A stretch of 64,000 nt of DNA from contig JAESUZ010003505.1 in assembly GCA_017311185.1 (NCBI GenBank), positions 1,178,001 through 1,242,000 of the forward strand. The letters run 5' to 3'. Below, piece after piece: positions 35,071-47,260 of this stretch. The position numbers were made by a program, and so were the translations under genes. The notes beneath the pieces were generated by a model. The model was not told the origin of the DNA and made no database searches. It saw nothing but the letters and a program-made list of their open reading frames with translations. This DNA comes from Proteles cristata cristata. Its lineage: Eukaryota; Chordata; Mammalia; Carnivora; Hyaenidae. Position 1 is the first letter of the stretch. Each line of letters begins with the position of its first letter.

Positions 35071-36814
35071 GACTGAACACTTTTATGAGGTTGTCCATAC
35101 ACAGTTCTCTTTCTGTAGAGTACAGCCTTCCTACAGGGCCTTAAGAAAACACCAGAGTCACTCAAAATGTGTCCCGAAACAAAGAAAACTAATAATTATT
35201 AGGAATAGGACACATAGAAAAACATCTTGATACCGCAAAGACTCACTCTTCTCTTAATCTTCTGACTTGGTAAACTACGATAATAACTGTGTACAATTAC
35301 ATTTTAATTTATGCTCCAAATGAGAAAGTACTTTTGTTAAAAGTAGCATTTTAAGTGTCAGAGAAAAGGCATATTAAACTATTATTTCTTTCTCAGTGAT
35401 CATAAAAACATGCATTCTGAAATAAGGACAGCTAGATGCTTAAAAGCGCCACATCTAAGGTAATAAATAAGATAAATGAATAATTGAAATTTTGCATTAT
35501 GTGGTACCAATAGATTAATTTTTACAAGGGAACTTATTTCCATTAATGATCTAAGGAAGTGATCCCTCATTAGTAGCTGTCAGTGGATGGAAGGGTAGCC
35601 AGCCTTCACTACATAACATAAAGCAACAGAGCTGAATTCTCACAGATTTCCCCTAAGAATATTTTACAGGTGACTCCTATCCACTCCAACAAGCCAAGCT
35701 TGTGCTGATGGAATGCATAAAAAGCCTTTTTTTTTTCATTCCTATCAAGCATAGAACATGTGAAATCAAGCAACTTTTAACGAGTTTTAAGGGGACGCTT
35801 AATACACAACATAGAAAATAATGCATCTTCTTTTCCAAATTCTGTAAAAGTTTTATCCTCAAAACAGACATAACCATAAAAAGAAAACTGATCTTTAATG
35901 GATGTTGATTCAACAACAAAGATCCTATCTATTCAAATGGTAGATTCTTTGGAGGACTAAATGTGCGTGTGCTCACGCACGTGCACGCCTGTAGTTCTAA
36001 GAATGGACGTGGTCTAAGTTATGGCTGCTCATAAGGCCTGCAGACCCCATTCCCACGTGTGCTGCACAAGTTGGAAGGAATTTCCGCTACTCTTTTCTCT
36101 CTCTCCCTTCCTCCCTCTCACCCCCTCTTCCTCTCTCTCTGCTTTTCCCTCTCTCCCTCCCCCCTCTCTCTGTCTCTCTCTTTTTCTCTCTCTTTCACTC
36201 TCTCTCTCTCTTTATGTCAACCCTAATTGGTCAGGTCTTACTCTGATATCATTCTTACTCTGAAACTGTGACTTTCAGAGTGTATCGTGCCTTTTTATCC
36301 GCAATGAATGCCTATTACCACCAATTTTTATTACATTCAAAATAGCCATCAATTTCTCCTTCAATTACACATTTAAATGTCATGTGGTTATATTCTGCCT
36401 CGTGGATTAGATAGTAATCAGAACCAGAGTGACTTTAACTTGAACTGACCCATAGAATAAAAGTGGCCTGAATTATAGAGAAAAGAAGTGGGGAACTAAA
36501 CAGAGATTTACACTGCTTGTCTGAGAAGAGAAGGGAAAGGTTGGTGCAGGAAAGGCTTTCAAAGACCAAAGTGCCAGAGGAAACCTCTGTCTTCCTCAAT
36601 TCTTGTCTTAGCCGTGGTGTTAAAACAACCATCTAGGTGTCACATGTCAAAAGACTCATGCATGCGTGTCCCAGAGTCTGCTGCTGCTGGTTTTCTTGGC
36701 CTCATGTTCTTTCCATCTTGGGCTCTACCTCTTTCAGGAGGGAGCACGTTAAAGGCCCCATGTCATTCTGGTTTAAATCACGAGTTTACACATAGGTTGT
36801 GAACTGTAGCAAAG
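35071..36814. other. Unassigned noncoding sequence, AT-rich
   Basis: AT-rich unique sequence that may contain conserved regulatory segments (for example about 35440-35640), followed by a CpG-containing CACGCACGTGCACGCC stretch near 35975 and a long polypyrimidine tract. No gene is recognised. Confidence 0.4.
36091..36213. repeat. Polypyrimidine (CT)n-rich tract
   Basis: About 120 bases nearly all C and T on the plus strand, with CTCTCT runs and CCCTCC blocks and only a few interruptions. Mirror-like stretches of this kind can form triplex (H-DNA). Confidence 0.93.
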
Positions 36815-37100
36815 TACTTGAGCACCCACCAGTTACTAGTACTGTAGGAAGCTCTGGGAATACAGCAAACAAGACAGCTGGGATTCTTACTTTATGGGGC
36901 TTTCAGTATAATGGGGAAGAAAGACATTAAACAAATAATTACAGATGTTAAGTGCTGTAGGAGAAGCCTGGGCTGTTATGGAAATGTAAAAATGGAAGAC
37001 CTCTCCAGGTGTGTGTAAATGTATATGCGAGGGGTGGAGGGTGTATAGGAAGCTTCCCTGAGGCCCTGTCACTTAGGCAGAAGCCTCGGGGAAGCAGAGT
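36815..37100 (-). mobile_element. L2 relic
   Basis: The plus strand shows the reverse complement of an L2 3' end: a TTGAGCACCCACCAGTTACT stretch, GCTCTGGGAATACAGCAAAC, AAGACAGCTGGGATTCTTAC, ATGGGGCTTTCAGTATAATG, GGGGAAGAAAGACATTAAAC, AAATAATTACAG and AAGTGCTGTAGGAG. These landmarks occur in L2 order. Confidence 0.75.
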
Positions 37101-38578
37101 AGTTACCATTGTGCCATAGGTGTTCAGTTCTTAACTCAAAAATAGGCCATTAACTTAGACCACGTTGTAAGGATGAGGAATTACCTATGCGGTTGCCCCT
37201 GACATGCTTTGCACAATTGTTCACCGATGTCTCTAGGAGTTAGCTAGCTGCTTAGCAGAATGAGATGGGGAGATGTTGATGGCAGAGAAAAATATTATAG
37301 AAAGAAAAGAACCATGACTTAGAGGAAAGAGAAAAAATGTATCATAGAAGTAGATGTATGTATCTTTTCCAGGAGACTGGAAAAGAAAGCAAGGGACCCA
37401 GTGGCTGAATTGTGTACACAATGTTATGGCTTTATCATTTTGCACTAAAGAAATGGTATGATATGTGTTTAAAGTGTTGCTCAAAATTAATATCTAATGG
37501 CAGAGGACACAACGGGATGGGGAGACTAGGATTTAGACTTTTCTAGAAGTTATGGGGAGAGCTCCCCATGGACAGGATTATGACCATGGCAAATTCCAAG
37601 TGCATCAGGAAGTAGAATGTAGAGTACATGGGTGTTGGAGGGAAGAAGTAGGGACAAACTGAGATGGCATTGACATTCCCGGCTTGTATCACATCCTGAT
37701 ACAAGGCTTAATGGGGGTCAATTTTTAACATCTTGAGGGTTAGGAGTTGATGGGTCAGACAAATGGACACATTAAAATATGAAACAATAGGTGGTTCTAG
37801 GGGAAGAAAATAGATCTTTTTGTGGGACGGGGAGGAAGAGATCTTGATTGAAGATATAAAATAGAATAAAATAACCCGTTTGAATAAATTAAAATCTGCT
37901 CATATCAAGACTTCCTGAGTGTACCTCTATTAACAAAAGTAAAAGGATTAGAAATCAGTACTATTAAAATACTTCAGAGCTTTATGAAGCCCATATAAGT
38001 GAGGAGGAAATAACTATATTCTAGGAGGATTTTTATTTTAAAAAACAAGAATTGTTATGAATGGCTATATAGTTTTTTGTGCGCTACTGTTTTTAACCCT
38101 GTCTTTTATGTTATAATGTATTTAATATAGCAAATAATGTTTTCACCCAAATATTTTGTATAGAAATTTCTGCTTCTTTGCTTATTTTCTTAAAATTATT
38201 TTCAGTGTGATAACCATTTGTTAAAGGCTTTAATGTATTTCCAAACTTCTCTCCATGACTACTTTACTAATTGAAACTTCCAACAGCATTGCAGAATCAT
38301 ATGAAGAAAAGGCATTTTATCCCAGGATTTTAAGGGAGAGAATTTATGACCAATGACTTTAGACCGAAGGTAATCTTTCCTTCTAAATTTCCTTCATTCC
38401 TGGAGAAATCAATTAGTACAGTAGGACCCTGAAAGGAAGAATCCCAGGTATGGCTACTCCAGGCCAGCTCTGGGTATTAAAGGGATGGAATAATGTTGCC
38501 CTTACGGTTTTCTGTAGCACACTGTGTCATAAAGAATATTAGGATTATTCCAGAAGCCTTACTTAGGATTACACAATA
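37101..38578. other. Unassigned noncoding sequence
   Basis: No gene seen. Positions 37500-37830 are purine-rich and could be part of an old LTR or DNA transposon, but I cannot identify the family. The remainder is AT-rich. Confidence 0.4.
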
Positions 38579-38595
38579 TACATGCCTCTATTTTT

Positions 38596-38818
38596 TTTTT
38601 ATTTTTGTATTTTTTAATGTTTGTTTCTTTTTGAGAGAGAGAAAGAGGGAGAGCACAAACAGGGGAGGGGCAGAGACAGAGCAAAACACAGAATCTGAAG
38701 CAGGCTCCAGCTCGAGCTGTGAGCACAGAGCCAGATGCAGGGTTCGAACTCACGAGACATGAGATCATGATCTGAGCCGAAATCAGACCCTTAACTGACT
38801 GAGCCACCCATGGGCCTC
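38596..38818 (-). mobile_element. Felid tRNA-Lys SINE
   Basis: Minus orientation, with GA-rich segment, GGGTTCGAACTCACGAGAC B-box complement and GAGCCACCCATGGGCC at the 5' end. TSD TACATGCCTCTATTTTT is perfect over 17 bp at 38579-38595 and 38819-38835. Confidence 0.96.
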
Positions 38819-38835
38819 TACATGCCTCTATTTTT

Positions 38836-40809
38836 AAACAGTACCCCTGCCTCCATCTTCCAACTAGATTGTGGATACAGGATTCTGATTTAGATTTAAG
38901 AAAAATGAGTATCACAAATTGCAATACAAAAAAGTTTGCCCACTCATATTTTTTCATGGGCATGGTGGGTGATAGGTCACCTCTGGGGAAAGAGACACAC
39001 ACAGAAGTTCAGCATCTCCTGTATGTTCTCTGTACCAACATTTGTTCTCATACCTCCCCTTGGTCCCTGAATGACTGTCTGGTTTTCTAGTTACTAGGCC
39101 CCTAGAGGGAAGGGACTAGTCCTCATCCCCCACTCCCTGGCACAGACAGTCCCTGGGGTCTCCATCCCTCCCTGTATTTTTCTTCTTTTCTCCAACTAGC
39201 CCCTCAACACAAGGCACAAGACAGCCTTCAACTACTGCCAAACCCAGTGTATTTCTGAGATACAGTCAAAACTACTTGTTTGCGTGTTTATTTCTTTCCC
39301 TTTATTTATTATGTTTTTGCAGTCTTCCATTAAGTTTCAAGGAGTAGACAGACTTTCACTCAGACTCATTCCTTCTCATTTTTTACTTCCATTCCAAACT
39401 CTTCCTTGTTGGATCCACTGGCATAAACTCCCCACATGGGTTCACCATGTTTCCTGACAACTTTAGCAGCTGTTATCATTGATAGAGATGAAGATCATTG
39501 ATAGAGATGAAGACCTGTGCTAAACTCTGAGACATGGCCCAGGGACATAGTGTAGCCAAGTGGGTCACAGAGAATCTAGGGAATACTCCACAATCATTTT
39601 GAGTTTCACACAAAGACTGGTGGAGAATCTAACGGTTAATTTTAACTTAGAACCAAAGTTAGATACACTTAAGAATTTGGAAAAGGAATGCATTCAGGAT
39701 GTTTGGAGTTATAGGAAATTGGTGTAAATCTTAAACAAGAAGACTTAAACTTCTTGTCTGAAGTGGCCAAACATGTTAATCAGCTAACTGTGAAGCTCAA
39801 CAATGAAGATAACATTTTCCAATAAGACTTTTTTTAGTTTAGTGGCCATGTGATCTTGATAGCAAATAGTGACTTCCTCTGAAGTTTTATTTCCCCCTCA
39901 TACCTTTCTCCTTCTCTGTTCGCTTCTTGGCTGTTTCTTAAATTGCTGTCCTCCCCTTTGTTTGAACAATGTCTACTACGTCTTTTGAGTTTTCAGTCCA
40001 TTTCTTGGGAAAGTCCATTTCCAAAATGGCCACCAGGGTGGGAAGGATTTCTTTAGCTCCAACCCCAAAACACCATCAAATTTCTTCATCACATTTGTAA
40101 GGCAGATTGATTTAGAATAGAAACTGTATGTAAATCCCTCCCACATACACACACTTTTACCCTCTTCCCACCTCACTCTGTTAAATCTCCCTTCCAGTCT
40201 GTGAATGATACCCGTAGGCAGGTCCCGTAATTGTTCAGACATTGTGGATATTAAAGCTCAGATCAGTCTTCCTTGAAACTTCCAATCCTGGATCTGATGG
40301 AAAATGTCCCCCCACCTGGATTGGGTCCCAGCTGTTGTTAAGGATGAAGGGATTCCTATATGTAAGGCTACAGCTTATACACTACCGTAGCTGGCAATTT
40401 CTGCTGCTCTGACTTACCCTAACTAGCTGCTCATGTCTTTTGTGTGGTGTGACTTCAGCTCTCTCATGGAACATATTTTTGGATATCTTAAACAACTAGG
40501 ACAGCCTCCTGGCTCTACAGTCTCAGGGAAATCCAACCCTAATTCCACCTCTTCTCTCAGCTTAGCTGTCAGTAGTGGGCAGTGTTTCACCTACAGGCTC
40601 TTCTTCTGAGGTTTCCTGATTCACCAGTTGACCTTCTGAGGAGCTGGGGTTGGTGGTGTTCAATATCAGCTGAGTTTTCCTATATCCATGCAGGGATTCA
40701 TACAGTTATGCCGCACCACCAAGTATCGGCTCTGCAACCCACTCCCTCCACCTGCCCCTCCAGTGATCTTCTCCTCTCTTCAGTTCTGCACAAAGGCTGG
40801 TCAACATCA
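38836..40809. other. Unassigned noncoding sequence
   Basis: Mixed sequence without a recognised gene. Positions 39080-39150 faintly resemble an L2 3' end. Positions 40240-40800 may be a further, unrecognisable 5' continuation of the L2 that follows. A 19-bp tandem duplication lies at 39475-39512. Confidence 0.4.
39475..39512. repeat. 19-bp tandem duplication
   Basis: ATCATTGATAGAGATGAAG occurs twice in direct succession with no mismatch, probably a recent replication-slippage event. Confidence 0.95.
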
Positions 40810-41512
40810 TGACCAAGCTATTATCTCTCTTCTAGACTCTTGCAGTAGCCGCCAACTGGCACCTTTAACCCTATAGTCTATCTTTACAAACTACGCAAGC
40901 TAATCCGGTGGCAATAGAAGAGAGATCACAGCTGTACTCAAGATTCTTAAAACGGTTGTTTTCCATCTCATTCCAAGGAAAAGATAGACTTTTTACAAAT
41001 GTTTACAGACCCAAGTGATTCAGCCTCACCAGTTCTGCAGCCTAATCTACTCCCCCTTCGTTCTACAGACATTGGCCTTCAGAATGCTCCTCAAACATGC
41101 CTAGCCAGGGCTGCCTCAGGACCAATGACCTTTGTTTCCCTATCTCCCCGCATATTCTCGTAGTGCCCCCATGGCTCAACCCTACTTCCTTAGACTCTGC
41201 TCAGACATCGCCTTATCACAGAAGTCCTCCTCAGCCACCCATGTTAAGTGTTAGTGCTCCCATCTTTTCACCCCCCCCTTCTTTTTCTTTATAACAGTTA
41301 TCACCACATGACAGGTGATAGGTTTATCTCCCATGTCTAGAAACCACTTCGTACACACCAACACAGCCACTTGTGAAAAGTTGGCTTTGTTCACGAGGCC
41401 AGGGATCTTGCTTTGTTCATCTTGATATTTTCAATACTTACAAAAATAACTAGCAGCTACATAATAGGTTTTTGATAAATATTTAGTTTAAATGGATAAA
41501 TAAATAAATAAT
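40810..41512 (+). mobile_element. L2 relic, 3' part
   Basis: Recognisable L2 segments in order: TATCTCTCTTCTAGACTCTT, GCAGTAGCCGCCAACTGG, TATAGTCTATCTTTACAAAC, CATCTCATTCCAAGGAAAAG, GGCCTTCAGAATGCTCCTC, CTCAGACATCGCCTTATCAC, AGAAGTCCTCCTCAGCCACC, and a 3' tail CATAATAGGTTTTTGATAAA followed by TATTTAGTTTAAATGGATAA. It is old and diverged; no coding capacity remains. Confidence 0.8.
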
Positions 41513-42175
41513 CAGGTAATTAATAATCTATTGCCTAAATCTATCATTGAACCAGAAAATGGAATGGCTGTCCCCCCTTCATACACAAGTCACAGTGATG
41601 TCCGCCTGACTTTGGAAAGAACTACCCCTCATCCTCTTTCACTGGGGGGCAGGGCACTCTTTACAGGCAAAGACTCCCCAAACATTTTCTCTCCCCACTT
41701 CTCTCCGTACACACAGCGTGATAAGTCGCTAACACAGGTTTGGCAGCCTCTTATTAAACCCTGGGGGAAAGAGAAGGCTGACTTTAATTGTCAGCTCCTC
41801 CTGGAGGTTTTTTTTTTTTTTCAGATAAGTATATTTTTCCCTATCGTTCTCAACGTTGGATATTAGCTATATTTCCAGAATAAAACAAAAATCCTAGTCA
41901 CATCTTATCACAGATTTATAACAACTTGCATTGTGTCCCCTTTAGCGTGCTTGTGTAAAATGTGAGCTAAAACAACATAGCTGACTTGTTTGCTCCATAT
42001 CCCTCTTCATGCTTCTTTATGTGGGAGGAATCCCATGTGCCTAACAGGGTTCCTGGTAGATAATAGGTGCTCAATAAATACAGTCTTCTGAGCCTCCCTA
42101 TTTAACATCAGCATCAATCGACCTCCACCAGTTAGATGCCTGTTTTTTGTGTTCATGTATTTGTTTTCTTTTCAT
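41513..42175. other. Unassigned sequence ending in a MIR/L2-like tail
   Basis: Mostly unique. Positions about 42045-42085 carry TCCTGGTAGATAATAGGTGC followed by TCAATAAATACAG, which is the MIR/L2-type 3' end. A T run at about 41809-41821 is unrelated. Confidence 0.45.
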
Positions 42176-42390
42176 TTTATTTTTTTTATGTTTGTTTATT
42201 TTGAAAGAGACAAACAGACAGAGTGTGAGTGGGGGAGGGGCAGAGAGAGAATGAGACACAGAATCTGAAGCAGGTTCTAGGCTCTGAACTGCCAGCACAG
42301 AGCCTGACGCAGGGCTCAAACTCATGAGCTGTGAGATCATGACCTGAACCGAAGTCAGATGCTGAACTGACTGAGCCACCCTGGTGCCCC
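42176..42390 (-). mobile_element. Felid tRNA-Lys SINE
   Basis: Minus orientation: T-rich tail complement, GAGTGTGAGTGGGGGAGGGG, AGGGCTCAAACTCATGAGCT, ending GAGCCACCCTGGTGCCCC. Imperfect flanking repeats beginning TGTTTT (about 42162 and 42391) may be TSDs. Confidence 0.94.
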
Positions 42391-43739
42391 TGTTTTGTTT
42401 CTATCTTAAAGTCACTGCTGCATTTCAGATGGACTCCTAACTTCTCATTCCTGCATATGAGGTAATTGTGATCCTCAGCCATCATGAAGGTCAGAAATTA
42501 TTTATGTGTCCTGAGCAAGCTTCTCCCCTGCTCCTCATCTTCAGTGACAAATTCTGCCAAGCTCTCTGAAGGCCATTACTGCAATGCCTTCAAGAGAAAA
42601 GCATTCTAGAATTTCATTCATGATGGATTTACATTTTCAAAATATATATGCATGAGAGTCAGAGATATTGTCACATCTAATAAAAAAAGGTATTTTATCT
42701 CACGGCACCATCAACTGCCATTGGAGTGATAGGCAGTTCTGATAAGAAACTGTTAAATCAGAAATAAATCTTCATCTTTCCAATGAGGAAGTGGTGAATT
42801 TCTTGATTTTTGCCATGTCATTAGTTCTTTGGACACTGGGGCCATTGAATAATTTGATTCCTCTAGGACACTCCATTGCATTAGTAGTTAATACATCTTT
42901 GAAATAGCTTTCATTATGCTGAACTGTGGGTAGTTCTAGCCACAAAATTATTCAATAAAGGATATCTTTACAGAGTAGGCACATGGCTTTTTTTTTTCCA
43001 ATGGATTAGAAAAGGGCAGTGTTTCATGAAAGTCCTAAATTAATTTGTGGGAAGAAATATGGAATGAGGAAATAGGAAAGGTCCCTAGTGAACTCTGCTC
43101 TATGTTAGAGATCGCCTTATAAAACCTTAATCAGACCTTCATCAACCTACTCCAGATGGGTTAACTGGTGCTGATACAGTAAAACTTGCCTGCAGCAAGT
43201 ATAGAGAAATGTTTTTAGAGATAATAAAACTTTATCTGTTTATATTTGTCTTTCTTATGTGAATTCAAGCTTCTGTATAAACCTCACTGTCCTGTACGAG
43301 AGGCAGAGAAAGATGAGCTTTTTCCAGAATGCTGAGGCACAGCAAGGTTGGGCTTTGGTTACAAAAAGGAGTCTACAGCGAAGTCAGAAATCACTTTTAA
43401 CTTTCCTGACTCATGGCTCAATGGTCAAGTCAGATTTTATATTTCCATTATGACAACAGTTTGCCTTGGGAATCTGGCCGAGGGTGTTCTGAGGGCTTCT
43501 ACCCGAGACACACTGCCACTCCAGAGGCATTATAACTTACGAATGTAGAGTAATCTGGAAGAGAAGCAATTGGCTGAACATTCAAGTCCTTGTAAAAATG
43601 TGAACAAGTCAGTAAATCTCACTAATTGAAGCCCATGGAAGAAAGGTCCAGTCTGAATTAATAAAAACACTGAATTCTAAGATCTTACAAACAAATTGAG
43701 TTATTACTTCAAAGTACACCAAGAGAAGAGAATATACAC
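42391..43739. other. Unassigned noncoding sequence
   Basis: AT-rich sequence with no recognised repeat over most of its length. Positions 42580-42970 look complex and could be conserved. No gene signature seen. Confidence 0.4.
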
Positions 43740-43975
43740 AATGACCGAGTCCTTAATCATATTTTATATTCCAAGCAGTTTAGCAGCTTTGTCTGTAAGA
43801 TTTAGTAACATGCAACCTCCACGTGATGGAGATGTTATTACCTTCATTTTAAAGTTTGGGAAACAAAGGACCAGAGAAGCTAAACGATTCCCGTAAGGTC
43901 ACATAGCTAATAAGAGGTGGTGCCTAGAAAATCTGTCTTCTGCTATCCCGTACCGCAGCCTTCCTATTTCTGGTA
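43740..43975 (-). mobile_element. MIR relic
   Basis: The plus strand shows reversed MIR landmarks: GAGATGTTATTACCTTCATT, TTTAAAGTTTGGGAAACAAA, GACCAGAGAAGCTAAACG, AAGGTCACATAGCTAATAAG, then a GAAAATCTGTCTTCTGC region. This is the Deu-core to tRNA-like order in reverse. Confidence 0.75.
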
Positions 43976-44149
43976 ACACAAAACCTAAAGTTAACCAATG
44001 CAGGAAAGACAAACTCAATCTTTGTCTACATTAATTTACCAACACTAGCCCATTTATAGTTACATTTTCATACATAAATGCTTAATGTAAAACTACTTGA
44101 AACATGATTTACTCTAGGAATTGGAAATATACTCTGTGTATGTTTAAAA

Positions 44150-44380
44150 TTTTTTAATGATTTATTTATTTCTGAGAGAGAGAGAAAGAGACAGAGAGAG
44201 AGAGTGTGTGTGAGTAGGTGAGGGTCAGAGAGATAGGGAGATACAGAATCTGAAGTAGGCTCCAGGCTCTGAGCTAGCTGTCAGCACAGAGCCTGACCCA
44301 GGGCTCGAACCCATGAACTGTGAGATCATGACCTAAGCCCAAGTTGGCCACTTAACTGACTGAGCCACCCATGTGCCCCA
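44150..44380 (-). mobile_element. Felid tRNA-Lys SINE
   Basis: Minus orientation with GA microsatellite, GGGCTCGAACCCATGAACTG and GAGCCACCCATGTGCCCC. TSD ACTCTGTGTATGTTTAAAA is perfect over 19 bp at 44131-44149 and 44381-44399, so the insertion point is unambiguous. Confidence 0.97.
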
Positions 44381-44764
44381 ACTCTGTGTATGTTTAAAAG
44401 GTTGGAGGCAGAGAGGGTTCTGGCATTAATACACCTGCTTAATTATTTGTTTCATCCAAGGCAGTGTCATAATTAGAAGAATCAAAATAATGGGGCATGA
44501 TATTTTCAATTTGATATTTGCTAGATCTTCTTAGAAATGGGCAAGGATACAAAAAGGAAAGAGCTCTGATATCATGAAAGATAATATTTTAAAAGTTAAA
44601 GATGTCCTTTACCCCCATGTCCACCATGTTTCTTTTAAATACTGTATTAAACTGGTCTACTCATACAACAGGACTGGTGTCTGGCTTCTAGCAAGCCTGG
44701 GACAAATAAGCTCAAATCTTTCATTCTTCCATTCAGTCATTTATACATTTAATCAAGAATCCAT

Positions 44765-44925
44765 CTAATCAATGCACCAGGAGGCACTTGAATACAAAGA
44801 TGAATGAGACAAATATTGGAGCTCACTGTAAATGGGACGGGATGAAGGTAGAGGATGCAGTGGTTAATAAAGTGAAAGGCAATCATAGTGTAGTGTGAAG
44901 TAATCTACAAGAAGAACCTGGAACA
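44765..44925 (-). mobile_element. L2 relic fragment
   Basis: CCAGGAGGCACTTGAATACA, AAGATGAATGAGACAAATAT, TGGAGCTCACTGTAAATGGG and GTGTAGTGTGAAGT follow the reversed L2 3'-end order. It is short and diverged, so the family call is moderate. Confidence 0.55.
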
Positions 44926-44934
44926 TTTTATGGT

Positions 44935-45880
44935 TCCAGAAAGTAAGAAGATACTAAAAACAAAACAAACCATAAGATGGGGATATGTTGAAGGCTTCTA
45001 GGAGCCAACTAAAAGTGTTCCCGGTAGCCAAAGCTGGAAGAATTTGAGCAATGAAATAAAGCAGTAAATAAAGCAATATTGGATTACAGCCCAAAGTATA
45101 AAATACATATTCATGAGCTGTAGTGATATGAGAAATGACTAGATAGGTAGGTAAGTAGGTAGCTAGGTAGGTAGGTGAGTAGGTAGGTAGATAGACAGAT
45201 AGATAGATAGGAGACATAAGTCTCCTGTGGAGAATTTTGTAAATACTTTATGTATTACTCCCCTCTTAAGGAGGTAGAACATGATGTCCGCTCCTTAAGT
45301 GGAGACTGTGCAGAGACTTCTTTCAAAAGAAAAGGAGTGACTTTACAATGGGGATACCTAACAAGCCTACCTCAAACCAGGAAGTCAATGATAAGCCATG
45401 CTGGTAGAATGCACCCTTGACATGATATAATGAAAATGGTACTTGACTTCTGCAGTCTTCCTTCCAAAACACATCATCCCAGTCTAGTGATGAGAAAAAC
45501 AAGAGACAAATCCCAACTGAGGATCATACTGAAAACTGCCTGACTAGTATTCCTCAAAATTGTCAAAGTCATCAAAAATAATGAAAAGTCTGAGAAACCA
45601 TTATGGCCAAGAGAAGTCGGAGGACACATAATGACTAAACGTAATGTAGTATCCCAAATAGGATCCTGCAACAGAAAAAAGACATGAGGGAAAACTGAAG
45701 AAATCTAAATAAAGTGTGGACTTAAGTTAATAGGAAAGCATCATTATTGATTCATTCGTTGTGACAAATACATCCTGTAATGTGCGAAACTGTGTGCAGA
45801 GTATAGAGGAACTCTCTACTATTTTTACAAGAATTCTGGAATTCTGAAACTGTCCTAGAAAACATGTTTATTTAAAAATG
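44935..45880 (+). mobile_element. Old L1M-type 3' end
   Basis: The right part follows the 3' UTR of old mammalian L1 (L1M group): GGACACATAATGACTAAACG, TAATGTAGTATCCCAAATAG, GATCCTGCAACAGAAAAAAG, GAAATCTAAATAAAGTGTGG, TTAAGTTAATAGGAAAGC, GAGGAACTCTCTACTATTTT and a final GTTTATTTAAAAATG. The left boundary is uncertain. A TAGG/TAGA microsatellite interrupts it at 45141. No coding sequence survives. Confidence 0.65.
45141..45210. repeat. (TAGG)n/(TAGA)n tetranucleotide microsatellite
   Basis: Seventy bases of TAGG-type units with AAGT, AGCT and GAGT interruptions, then TAGA units. The repetitive Tyr/Leu/Pro frame on the other strand is an artefact. Confidence 0.95.
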
Positions 45881-46639
45881 TGTGTCTGATCATGGTTATA
45901 AGAGAGGATCCCATTTAAATTGTATGAATTTAAAGTTCATACTGAAACAATGGAGCAGCTACTCAAAATTCACTAGTGAAATGCAAATAGAAAGTGAAAC
46001 CTACTCTTAAGTTTATGTTCACTGCTGATTGATTGGTTCCATGATGAGTCATTGAACTCAGCTTTGGTAGGTGGTTTGGCAAACCCAACCCCACTACTAA
46101 GAATAATTAATAGTAATAATCAGCCCCATTGCATCCTCTTGCTACAGCACATGAGAGAAGGAACAAAATGTCAGGCGGCAAGAATGCCCCTCCACCAACT
46201 GGCCTCTTTTCTTAGCTCCTCTCTTTCCAGGAACCCCAGTGTCTGGGCTGGTAATTCCTGGGATGCAACATCAGAACACAGTTACTCCGAAGCCTTCAGA
46301 AGGCCAGCATCTTCCACCATGCAATGTACTTGCTTTAAGAATTACTTACACTGAATTTAATTATACCATAAGAAATAATTTTAGGCCTCTAGTTCTAGGA
46401 GAAAATCTAGATCCCCCAACTACTCCCTGTTTGCCTCAGTTTCACATTGTTTGCCTGCACTCACAAACTAGAAGTCTGATACTTAGTGTCAAAAGGTGGG
46501 TCCTTATGGAAAGATGCCACTTGTCAGTCATGTATTATCAACTAGTTGGCAGGCATTCCTATAGAAGCTGAGGGAAGGGAACTGATAAACCCTTCCCTTA
46601 AATTTTGGCATAGAAAGACAATAGTAATGTAAAGTGATA
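45881..46639. other. Unassigned noncoding sequence
   Basis: No gene or recognised repeat. Two overlapping plus-strand frames (100 and 110 codons) at 46052-46571 have no domain and no coding-like codon use. Confidence 0.4.
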
Positions 46640-47260
46640 AGCTATTTCATATCATTATGGATGCTTTGAAGGAAATAAAATTGAAAGTAACTAGGAGTAG
46701 AGGCCTATTGAATGACAAAGGAGGCATCCAAACAGAACTAGGTGAAGAGCATTCCAGACAGAAGGCAAAAGAGGTGCAAAATCCCAGAGATGGAGACTCG
46801 CTGGATATGGAGAGCTGGGATTCAGGGAGATAACTGTGATTGGCTTGCAGAAGTGTCATCTAAATCCAAAATAGAAGATCTCTTAGGCCATAATAGAACA
46901 TCTGGGCTTTACCCTAGAAACAGAATGAAGCCAATAAAGGGTTTGAGTAGTAGACTCAATTTATCAATGGGAAGGAACACTGGCAACTCTATGAAGTTGT
47001 AGGGGAAGAAAGGACAGCAGGTAAGAAGCTCTTGAATTTGTTCTGGAAAGAGACAGTGGTAAGTTAGATTAGGAAAGTGGAAGTGGGGAAGGAGAGAAAG
47101 GGATGTATTTAAAAATAAGAGGATTGCAGATGGATTAGGTGTGGTAAATGATGGAATAAAGGATAACTCCTAGGTTTTGATTTTACCCAGAAAAATGTAA
47201 TTAACTAGCTTTGCCTGGATTGAGATGACTGAACCCAGTAATAGCAGAAGAACTGATTCA
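46640..47260 (-). mobile_element. L2 relic, internal part
   Basis: The plus strand reads in reversed L2 order: GAAGAGCATTCCAGACAGAA, AAAAGAGGTGCAAAATCCCA, GGCCATAATAGAACATCTGG, GCTTTACCCTAGAAACAG, AATGAAGCCAATAAAGGGTT, and after a gap GGATAACTCCTAGGTTTTGA. In human and carnivore L2 the same landmarks are the complement of the region encoding the end of the reverse transcriptase and beyond. Old and non-coding. Confidence 0.72.

Noticed and set aside
38559..39002. 147-codon minus-strand frame
   Set aside because: Most of it is translation of the sense strand of a felid SINE (AQSVKGLISAQIMIS is a typical SINE-derived peptide).
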